Source: Synergistaceae bacterium
Lineage (GTDB): Bacteria; Synergistota; Synergistia; Synergistales; Synergistaceae
Reading direction: 5' to 3'
Assembly: GCA_031268885.1 (NCBI GenBank)
Contig: JAIRWR010000074.1
Location: 1-51,953 of the forward strand
Length of the DNA: 51,953 bases
Under the pieces are notes generated by a model. The model had not been told where the DNA came from. It searched no databases and saw only the letters and a program-made list of their open reading frames with translations. Both the position numbers and the translations under genes were made by a program. This document shows, piece by piece, positions 35,313 to 41,935 of this stretch; positions within the stretch are counted from its first letter, which is position 1, and every line of letters begins with the position of its first letter.

Positions 35313-36393
35313 GACCAAGAAAACCGGTATCTCTCCTGAGAAAAAAAAAGAGGCCGAAGCCCAAATTATTGAGCAAAGCCGAATCATAAAATATGATACG
35401 GTCAATTACGCAATAGATTATTTGGTGGAAAAATTCAATCCGAGCAAAGAAACGCCGGATGAGGGCAATCATGATAGCAGACTATTTGTTATCCCCGATT
35501 ATCAAAGGAACGCAGTTTGGGACGACAATGACCGTTCGGCATTTATTGAGTCTCTGTTACTTGGACTGCCCATTCCGTTCCTGTTTTTTTGCGAGCGCGA
35601 GAACGGTATCATAGAAATCGTTGATGGTGTCCAACGTGTTACAACGCTCAACTCTTTCGTCAACAATAATTTCGTCCTTAAGAATTTGTCAAAGTTGACT
35701 GCTTTAAATGGATTCACATTCGAAAATTTTTCGGAAGCGACCCAACGCAAGTTCCGTAACAAGACGCTTCGCATCATTCTTCTTGATAGCGACACCCCTG
35801 TAGAATCACGTAAAGACTTGTTCAGCCGTGTAAACAAGAGTGGTCGAAAAATCAACGACGCGGAATTTCGGCGCGGAACTTTCCCAGGGAAATTAACGCA
35901 ATTTATAGAAAAGTGTAGCAAGGATGAGTTGTTCATGAGTCTTTGCCCACTGAATGATAAAAAAGTCGAAAGATATGCACGATTCGAGCTTGTGCTAAGG
36001 TTCTTTGCGTTTGCACACGACTACAAGAATTTCAAGCACGAGGTTGCCCCGTTTCTCGACCTCTTCTTAGAGCGTAATCAAAATACGTTTGATGAGAACT
36101 CATACAAATCCGAGTTCGACAGAATGTGCAAATTTGTGCAGAAATATTTTGAGTTAGGTTTTGCCCGCAGCAAGCAGTCGGTTCCCAATGTCCGTTTTGA
36201 AGCCATATCTGTGGGAGTTGCTCTAGCATTGCGTGAAAATCCCGACATCACCACCACCACGGATTGTGTCAACACGTGGTTGGATTCCGACAAGTTTAAG
36301 GAATTGACTACTTCAGATTCAAGCAATAATCCTGGTAGATTAGAGGCTCGCGTCGAATATGTCCGAGACTGTTTGTTAGGGAGACGACAATGA
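35305..36393 (+). CDS. DUF262-domain protein (GmrS/ParB-like fold)
   Basis: DUF262 proteins occur in modification-dependent restriction (GmrSD) and other defence systems. The 362 residues show the two core motifs: IPDYQRNAVWDDNDRSAF with ESLLLGLPIPFLFF, and EIVDGVQRVTTLNSFV. GRKINDAEFRRGTF follows. The C-terminal half is helical and lacks the DUF1524 HNH nuclease of GmrD, so this is the S-type half only. It overlaps the methyltransferase by eight bases and the HEPN gene by four. Confidence 0.85.
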   Translation: MIKTKKTGISPEKKKEAEAQIIEQSRIIKYDTVNYAIDYLVEKFNPSKETPDEGNHDSRLFVIPDYQRNAVWDDNDRSAFIESLLLGLPIPFLFFCERENGIIEIVDGVQRVTTLNSFVNNNFVLKNLSKLTALNGFTFENFSEATQRKFRNKTLRIILLDSDTPVESRKDLFSRVNKSGRKINDAEFRRGTFPGKLTQFIEKCSKDELFMSLCPLNDKKVERYARFELVLRFFAFAHDYKNFKHEVAPFLDLFLERNQNTFDENSYKSEFDRMCKFVQKYFELGFARSKQSVPNVRFEAISVGVALALRENPDITTTTDCVNTWLDSDKFKELTTSDSSNNPGRLEARVEYVRDCLLGRRQ

Positions 36394-36860
36394 ACAGAAC
36401 AATTGAGTTGTTTAATGAGCGAAAATCAGAGATAGAGTTTTATTTCTCTATATTAGTCGAAATTGCCGCACCGAACAGTACAATCAAGATGGTAGATAAT
36501 CATCGTTTCGCGAGGATACTCAAGTCAAATTTCTTGCTTATGCTTTATAACCTGATTGAGTCGTGTATTCGGAGCGGCTTCGAGGATATTTATAGCGCCG
36601 TAAAAGAAAGCGGTAACCCATATCCAAATGTAGCCGAAGAGTTACGCGACATTTGGTCAAATTATGAAATTTCAAAAGCTCACAAAGACACGGCAAATCG
36701 CCAAACCTACGGGAAGCGAGTCAAAGAGATAATAGAGCAGGTCATTTCCAATAATCCGCTCGTAATTACTCGCGAGGCCTTAGATATCAGCGGAAATCTT
36801 GATGCGCGTCAAATTAGGACATTGCTTGACGTGCATAAAATAACATTTTATGTAAAATAA
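36390..36860 (+). CDS. MAE_28990/MAE_18760-like HEPN protein
   Basis: A 156-residue all-helical protein resembling the MAE_28990 HEPN family (LNERKSEIEFYF-type start, here FNERKSEIEFYFSIL; then ILKSNFLLMLYNLIESCIRSG and AEELRDIWSNYE, shown by landmarks). HEPN proteins are often RNases of toxin or abortive-infection systems. I do not see a clear Rx4-6H motif after the R of ESCIRSGFEDIY, so catalysis is not assured. It is translationally coupled (ATGA) to the DUF262 gene. Confidence 0.75.
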   Translation: MNRTIELFNERKSEIEFYFSILVEIAAPNSTIKMVDNHRFARILKSNFLLMLYNLIESCIRSGFEDIYSAVKESGNPYPNVAEELRDIWSNYEISKAHKDTANRQTYGKRVKEIIEQVISNNPLVITREALDISGNLDARQIRTLLDVHKITFYVK

Positions 36861-37056
36861 CCGTAAGGATGTACACTAAAAGAGTACGGATCGACTTTTG
36901 CGCCTATTTTGAGGACCTAATCTCTTAGTAAATGTTTCCGTTCGTGCGTAACAGTGTTTACCCTCACGTCAAACCCTCCGTCACCGGAAGTCGACCTCAG
37001 TGGTCTTTTAGTGATTTTCTTTGAATCCTCACAGAAAATACAAAGGGAGAGAGACG
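36861..37056. other. Spacer with distant inverted repeat
   Basis: About 200 bases between the HEPN gene and the acetyltransferase. CACTAAAAGA at 36874-36883 is repeated in inverted form as TCTTTTAGTG at 37004-37013. No gene is seen between them. Confidence 0.4.
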
Positions 37057-37608
37057 ATGGATAATATTGCTATTCGAGAATATGCTGAAACCTATAAAGA
37101 CGAAATTATTGAATTGATCCTCAATATTCAACAAAACGAATTTGGCATTTCTATTCGGAAAGAAGATCAACCAGATTTGGCAGACATTAAAAATTTTTAT
37201 CAAACAGGGTCAGGTAATTTTTGGGTCGCTCTCTGCCAAGATAAAGTTGTAGGAACAATTTCTTTAAAAGATATTGGAAATCAGCGGGGCGCACTCAGAA
37301 AAATGTTTGTTAAATCTGAATATCGGGGAATTCAATTTAAAACCGCGCAATATTTGTTGGATTCTTTGCTTGTATGGACCCACATACATGCTCTAACGGA
37401 TATTTATTTAGGAACTACGGAAAAATTTCTTGCAGCTCATCGTTTCTATGAAAAAAATAATTTTGAATGCATATCATCAGATAAACTTCCTCCAAACTTT
37501 CCCATTATGAAAGTTGATACACGCTTTTATCATTTAAAACTCCCTTTCAATCTTACGAGTGCGGCTGGCCAGCTTGCGGAAGTGGTTTCGTTGCATTCGT
37601 TGCTATGA
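37057..37608 (+). CDS. GNAT family N-acetyltransferase
   Basis: Acetyl-CoA-dependent acetyltransferase of unknown substrate. The 183 residues start NIAIREYAETYKDEIIELIL. The CoA-binding area is LRKMFVKSEYRGIQFKTAQ and the C-terminal motif is AAHRFYEKNNFECIS. I start at ATG 37057, which follows GGGAGAGAGACG. A TTG start at 37021 is less likely. The last 15 residues after LKLPF look like read-through of a lost stop. It is low in GC and ends in a clear terminator. Confidence 0.85.
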   Translation: MDNIAIREYAETYKDEIIELILNIQQNEFGISIRKEDQPDLADIKNFYQTGSGNFWVALCQDKVVGTISLKDIGNQRGALRKMFVKSEYRGIQFKTAQYLLDSLLVWTHIHALTDIYLGTTEKFLAAHRFYEKNNFECISSDKLPPNFPIMKVDTRFYHLKLPFNLTSAAGQLAEVVSLHSLL

Positions 37609-37635
37609 GAGAGGAGTGTTTGAATGTTAAATTTC

Positions 37636-37666
37636 GCGGGTGGTGTCTTACTGCCACCCGCTTTTT
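37636..37666 (+). terminator. Rho-independent terminator
   Basis: GCGGGTGG pairs with CCACCCGC around a ten-base loop, followed by five T. It lies 28 bases after the acetyltransferase stop and just before the converging Rpn remnant. Confidence 0.88.
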
Positions 37667-37673
37667 CTGTCAA

Positions 37674-38274
37674 TCAGGCGTTGTGATTTTCGCTTGTTTC
37701 TTTGAGGGTTTTTATTTCTTCGATTGAGAGCCCGGATATTTCAGAGATCAGCGTGAGCGGCATATTTCGGGCCAGCATTGAGCGGGCCGCCGCCTGCTTG
37801 CCTTCCTGAATCCCATCCTGTCGGCCTTTCTGTATCCCTTCCTGTATGCCTTTCTGCATCCCTTCCTGCCGGCCCCTTATCTCGCCCCGGAGTTCGGCGG
37901 TAAACATAGCGTTTTCGAATTCCAGCCGTCCTTTTTCACGCAGTTCATAAAGACGGCGCTCTTCGTCGTTTTTGACGAACACGTCCTCGACTGTCAGCGC
38001 TCTGCCCGATCATCGGTTCTTGGGCCGTTATCATCTTCATCGCCTCCCCTTCGAGGTTGTTAAGATAAAGTCCCCAGCACTCTATAGGAGTCCAGTTGTC
38101 CTTGAACGGCTGTCGCTTCAGTTTGGGCAGCTCCAGCACATGAATCTCAAGCGCGTCCGAGAATAAAACTCCCTCGTCCACTTCGAGGACTCGGAAAACG
38201 CTGTGGAATTTTGTGCCATCCCGCCATTCAAAGATATTGAAGTCGACTATCTTCCGGTTTATCTTCATCATCAT
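37674..38274 (-). pseudogene. Truncated and frameshifted Rpn family nuclease gene
   Basis: Two overlapping frames together make the C-terminal half of an Rpn/PD-(D/E)XK protein. The upstream part (38274-37945) carries FRVLEVDEGVLFSDALEIHVLELP and WGLYLNNLEGEAMKMITAQEP, given by landmarks. The downstream part (37982-37674) carries NDEERRLYELREKGRLEF, a KGIQEG repeat tract and SISGL-like ISEISGLSIEEIKTL. The reading frame shifts near 37960-38000, and the N-terminal nuclease core is absent. The gene is therefore broken. Confidence 0.78.
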
Positions 38275-38418
38275 ACCCCGTCAATATAGTTTTCTGTCAC
38301 ACGCATATTATATGCTCCTTCGCACGTGAGTTCAACGCCATTCTCGGAGTCTGCTCGCGGAGTCTCGCCTTGCTCGCCTTAGTGCCCCGCTGTGTCAGAT
38401 ACACACAAGGATACGCTC
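38275..38418. other. Spacer without a supported gene
   Basis: Between the Rpn remnant and the partial riboswitch copy. I see no ORF or RNA gene. Confidence 0.35.
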
Positions 38419-38568
38419 TTTGACAAAATCCGATTAGGGGGTACAATTCAGTTCACTGATAACTGAATAAGCAACAAAAAATCCAGCAAGTGGAATCCGG
38501 TGAAGATCCGGAACGGTATCTCCACTGTAATCGGGACGAAAGCGCACAATGTCACTGGCTTTGAGTAA
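38419..38568 (+). repeat. Partial copy of the B12 riboswitch with promoter (copy A)
   Basis: A 150-base direct repeat of 39846-39995, colinear and without visible gaps. It includes the promoter (TTGACA at 38420-38425, TACAAT at 38442-38447) and the 5' part of the aptamer (ATCCGGTGAAGATCCGGAA, CCACTGTAATCGGGACGAA, GTCACTGGC). The match stops at GAGTAA. Beyond it the GGGAAGGC block and the B12 box are missing, so it should not bind cobalamin normally. Confidence 0.85.
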
Positions 38569-38716
38569 ACTTGGGGAAATGACGAAGAAACAATCCGACA
38601 TTTTCAAAGCGCTCAATTTTAATCCACCGAATTCCTCGTTATGTTAACGGGAATTCAGGATTTAGGAGTATGATAACCTGGAAATTGTTCCTACTTTATT
38701 GAGAGTGGTGACTATC

Positions 38717-39100
38717 ATGGAATCGTGGAATGTGGATATTCTACAATTGAGTACTGAAGAATGGACTGTACTGTTAAACAACGGCAGTGTTTTTTCTACG
38801 AAAGATATTGAGATGCTGCAATATGTTCTTGATTGCCCATCGCAAAAATCTACGGCATCAGATATTGCTGTTGCATTTAATGTCCATCCGAATAAAATCA
38901 CTGCGATAAATAGAGGAATATCAAAGCGGATATTGAGAACACTTTCCAAAAAGCCTCAGAAAAATGATCAAGGCGGTCATCGTTATTGGAACATCTGCTT
39001 TATGGGTGACATTGAGAATGAGGAAAACAAAGATGGACATTTTTGGTGGATCCTTCGACCTAATTTAGCTGAAGCTCTGAGAAGAACGTATCCAGTGTAG
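38717..39100 (+). CDS. Small protein resembling the N-terminal wHTH domain of HNH/McrA-type restriction proteins
   Basis: A 127-residue protein with ELL-like start (LSTEEWTVLLNNGSVFS), a probable winged helix (STASDIAVAFNVHPNKITAINRG in parts) and a C-terminal RYWNICFMGD with WWILRPNLAEAL. I recall a similar domain at the N-terminus of HNH or 5mC-dependent restriction enzymes. The nuclease part is not present. I start at ATG 38717; a TTG at 38699 is possible. It sits 148 bases after the partial riboswitch, whose promoter could transcribe it. Confidence 0.5.
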   Translation: MESWNVDILQLSTEEWTVLLNNGSVFSTKDIEMLQYVLDCPSQKSTASDIAVAFNVHPNKITAINRGISKRILRTLSKKPQKNDQGGHRYWNICFMGDIENEENKDGHFWWILRPNLAEALRRTYPV

Positions 39101-39234
39101 ATGAATTGAACGAAATCTTATCGGCATGGGAAGTGGACAGAAACACTCGCTAAAAGGGCGTCAATTGGCAATTTACGACTGAGGATGCACGCATTAAGCT
39201 GAAAAGATTGTATCCCACGCCTTTATTTGCATAA
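39097..39234 (+). pseudogene. C-terminal remnant of an IS630-family transposase
   Basis: One frame reads VDELNEILSAWEVDRNTR, a TAA at 39151-39153, then NWQFTTEDARIKLKRLYP and a final stop. This closely resembles the C-terminus of IS630-type transposases, where a Gln is expected at the internal stop (CAA to TAA). Everything upstream of the last 45 codons is missing, and the fragment abuts the previous ORF. Confidence 0.75.
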
Positions 39235-39307
39235 TCATTTTATTTATCTTGCGCTTATTTTTGATACAGTTTTAGACTTTACAAGGCACTAGCCTTTATA
39301 TTTGATG

Positions 39308-39821
39308 TTATACCCGCGAGCGGATAGATTTGCCAGAGAGGGGGAGCAACGCCTGAAGTTCATTTTGCGGAAGCCCCGTCCCTTCGGCCACCTGTTCGAG
39401 CGTCAAACCCATCGCCAGAAAATTTCGCGCCACCTCAAATTTGCCTTCTGCTCTGCCCTCTGCTTTGCCTTTTAACTCCGCTTCTTCTGAATAGGTCAGA
39501 ATTCTATCCCGCAACATCACGTCACCCTCCTTAAATTCATCATATTGGGCAAACAGTTCCCTGTACAGACGCTCCATATGCTCCAGCACTATACGCTTGT
39601 CGGTTTCGCTCATCAGGCCCGATGACTCGGCGCGGTCTGCCGCCGCCACAAGCTCGTCCATTATGGATTTCATCAATTATAATGGTGTCCGAGTGGAGTT
39701 TTCGCAGTTTCCGCGAAACGGTCTCTGTGTTCGGATACTCGACCGTGCAGTCAAGAGGGTGGTTCACGCCGAACAGCCCATTGATGAATTGGATGACCGC
39801 CACGCTCGACAGCCGTATCAA
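39308..39821 (-). pseudogene. Internally deleted Rpn family nuclease gene
   Basis: On the minus strand the N-terminal part (39821 to about 39665) reads VIQFINGLFGVNHPLDCTVEYP and KLHSDTIIIDE, by landmarks, a typical Rpn start. A different frame continues at about 39676-39308 with KSIMDELVAAADRAESSGL, RDRILTYSEEAELKGKAEG and a C-terminal helix pair. The middle of the protein, about 150 residues with the nuclease core, is deleted and the frames do not match. Confidence 0.75.
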
Positions 39822-39846
39822 CCGCTTAACGGTATAACAGTTTTAT

Positions 39847-39874
39847 TTGACAAAATCCGATTAGGGGGTACAAT
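39847..39874 (+). promoter_or_regulatory. Promoter of the rightward B12 riboswitch (copy B)
   Basis: TTGACA at 39847-39852 and TACAAT at 39869-39874, 16 bases apart, immediately upstream of the aptamer. The same promoter is present in copy A. Confidence 0.8.
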
Positions 39875-39875
39875 T

Positions 39876-40069
39876 CAGTTCACTGACAATTGAATAAGCA
39901 GCAAAAAATCCAGCAAGTGGAATCCGGTGAGAGACCGGAACGGTACCGCCACTGTAATCGGGACGAAAGCGCACAATGTCACTGGCTTTGAGTAATGGCC
40001 GGGAAGGCGCGCGAGTAGGATGAACGAGAGTCAGGAGACCGGCTGGTAGATGTGCGGAGGTCACATATC
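39876..40069 (+). promoter_or_regulatory. Cobalamin (B12) riboswitch, rightward (copy B)
   Basis: Complete aptamer with AATCCGGTGAGAGACCGGAA, CGGTACCGCCACTGTAATC, GGGACGAAAGCGCA, GTCACTGGC, CGGGAAGGCGCGCGAG and the B12 box AGTCAGGAGACCGGC. It precedes the secreted repeat protein and the BtuB-like receptor. Its promoter and 5' half are repeated as copy A 1.4 kb upstream. Confidence 0.96.
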
Positions 40070-40125
40070 TTTTTACGGCATCTATATAATGTGTTGCGTA
40101 AAAAAGAGTTCAGTAATGTTATCAA

Positions 40126-40166
40126 GGGAGACCTTCGCGAATTGAGCTGTGGGGGTTTCCTTTTTT
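40126..40166 (+). terminator. Riboswitch-linked terminator
   Basis: GGAGACC pairs with GGTTTCC (one G-U pair) and is followed by six T. It lies 57 bases after the aptamer and is the likely B12-controlled stop. A second GC hairpin without a T-run follows at about 40173-40189. Confidence 0.78.
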
Positions 40167-40314
40167 GTGTCGCGGGGCGAAGCTAGCCCCGGCCCCCCCA
40201 AAAAAATTCTTTCGGCGCTTCAATAAAAAGTGAGCCAGTATCCTCGATGTGATGCTCGGTACTGTTGTTTTGTGCTCAAAGACTTAAATTGGGGGGTGAA
40301 AATAGTGATCTTCA

Positions 40315-40440
40315 TTGATAGCGGGTAAGAATGCGTCTGTTCGTCTTATCACGGCTACTCTGGCAGTTACGGGTATTTTCAGCTTTTGGCTGAATGAAAA
40401 CGACGCGCGGCCCGATTGCGCCGTCGGATATTCCGGTTAA
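40315..40440 (+). CDS. Possible 41-residue membrane peptide in the B12 leader
   Basis: A short ORF from a TTG at 40315 with one hydrophobic helix (LITATLAVTGIFSFWL) and an end DARPDCAVGYSG. It ends 15 bases before the secreted protein gene. The ribosome site is poor, so this may be an untranslated leader. Confidence 0.3.
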   Translation: MIAGKNASVRLITATLAVTGIFSFWLNENDARPDCAVGYSG

Positions 40441-40454
40441 GGGAGTGAGGCATC

Positions 40455-41798
40455 ATGAAGAAGAAGAGATATCTATCAGCGCTGGCCGCGTTACTGTGGC
40501 TGTTTCTCGTTTCGTCCGCCCAGGCGGATATATTCTACTCCGTCTCCAACTATATCGACAGCTCCGTTGGAATTATAGAGAAGAATGGCGGCTCGTATCA
40601 GGTAAACAAGAACATCGTCGTGAACCTGGGGATGGACGCGTGGGGTTTCACGTTCAGGGATCACAGCGGCGCCGAGCGGGCCATGATCCGCGAATACAAC
40701 TATGGGCCGGACGACATGGTGTATGTCTGGAACCCGCTGGACTGGAGCAGGCCAGAGGTCAACAGGAAGGACTGGGCGTCGAATATCCGTGTGACCGCCG
40801 CCGAGGGGAAGTATCTCTACCTCGCGACCTATGAGAGCTACAATGAGAGCAGCGCGGCCCAGGAGACCGGAGAGGTTATCCGGGTGGACATGGAGCGCGG
40901 CTACGTTCCGGACAAAAGAAGCCAGTACGGCGCTTTCACCAGCGGCGAGCACGTCTCGTCCCCTCACGGCGAAGCCATCCATATTCAGGACGGCCGGGTC
41001 TATGTCCTCTTCGGCATATCCTACAACGAGGGGTCAGAATACGACCCGGGCGAGATAATCGAGTACGACCTCGAACTCAACGAGCTGCGCAAAGTCAGGC
41101 TCGAAAGTCAGGGCATTTCGGGGAAAAACCCCATGAGAATGGCGTACCGCGACGGCAAGCTGTACGTTGCCTGCGTGGGTGAATACCAGGGCCCTGATTC
41201 CTGGGGGGATATCTGGGAGGTCGATCTCCAGTCCATGACGTCAAGACGCGTGCTGGACGGACACAGCATATCGTACGATCCGGGCGACGATACAGCGGCG
41301 GTGGGCATATACGGGATACAGTTCGCCTCGGACGGGACGGCCTATATACTCGCCGGCAGCTACGACGCGGAGTATACATTCCAGGCGAAGCTCTTTCTGA
41401 CCACCGCGGACCGTCTCGCGGCGGGAGACGCCGGGACGGTGATAGCGAGCTACGAGAACTTCCCGGGTTACTCATGGGATATACTGTACGATGAAGCGAT
41501 CTCCACACTGTGGTGCATGACCGGCGTGAGCCTGGAGGCGAGGGACAAGGATGGGCGTCTTGTCAGAACCTTCCAGCCGAGCGATCTGGGCGACAACATA
41601 TACTCTCTCTCGCTGCTGAGGGGAGACGCGATCAAGGCCTCCGAGCCGAACCTGCCCGACGCCCCTACCGAAGACTTCGGCGATAATGAAGGTTCTGGCG
41701 GTGGCGGCGGTTGTGACGCCGGAATTCCCGGTCTGGCCGGAGTTATGGCGCTAACCTGTATCGCCTCCGTTTTAACCGCGAGGAAGCGCGGGGCATAG
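40455..41798 (+). CDS. Secreted beta-propeller-like protein with Synergist-CTERM sorting tail
   Basis: Exported 447-residue protein. A signal peptide (LSALAALLWLFLVSSAQA) is followed by repeats that alternate short strands with YxYLA, VYVLFG and LYVACVGEY-type motifs, suggesting a beta-propeller. The tail is a Gly-rich linker, a Cys (GGGGGCDAGIPGLAGV), a hydrophobic helix and the basic end TARKRGA, which match the Synergist-CTERM anchoring signal. It is the first full gene after the rightward B12 riboswitch and precedes the receptor. It may be a surface B12-binding or receptor-partner protein; that role is inference. Confidence 0.78.
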   Translation: MKKKRYLSALAALLWLFLVSSAQADIFYSVSNYIDSSVGIIEKNGGSYQVNKNIVVNLGMDAWGFTFRDHSGAERAMIREYNYGPDDMVYVWNPLDWSRPEVNRKDWASNIRVTAAEGKYLYLATYESYNESSAAQETGEVIRVDMERGYVPDKRSQYGAFTSGEHVSSPHGEAIHIQDGRVYVLFGISYNEGSEYDPGEIIEYDLELNELRKVRLESQGISGKNPMRMAYRDGKLYVACVGEYQGPDSWGDIWEVDLQSMTSRRVLDGHSISYDPGDDTAAVGIYGIQFASDGTAYILAGSYDAEYTFQAKLFLTTADRLAAGDAGTVIASYENFPGYSWDILYDEAISTLWCMTGVSLEARDKDGRLVRTFQPSDLGDNIYSLSLLRGDAIKASEPNLPDAPTEDFGDNEGSGGGGGCDAGIPGLAGVMALTCIASVLTARKRGA

Positions 41799-41869
41799 CG
41801 AGCGAAACTACACAAAAAAGACGACGGCGGGGGGAGGCTGTATTTCCGCGAACGGCCTCTCGCCGGTCG

Positions 41870-41914
41870 ATACAGTCAATACAGTTAATACAATCAATGC
41901 AATCGATACCGATA
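41870..41914 (+). repeat. Five tandem 9-base repeats before the receptor gene
   Basis: Five units close to ATACARTYA run end to end (ATACAGTCA, ATACAGTTA, ATACAATCA, ATGCAATCG, ATACCGATA). They lie just before the chosen receptor start. Confidence 0.7.
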
Positions 41915-41935
41915 AAGACGTGGAGGGAGGGGAGT

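Noticed and set aside
39861-40064. Minus-strand ORF of 67 codons
   Set aside because: Reverse frame of riboswitch copy B, not a gene.
40173-40199. GC hairpin GGGGCGAAGCTAGCCCC followed by a C-run
   Set aside because: No T-tract, so not counted as a terminator; the preceding hairpin with six T is the better candidate.
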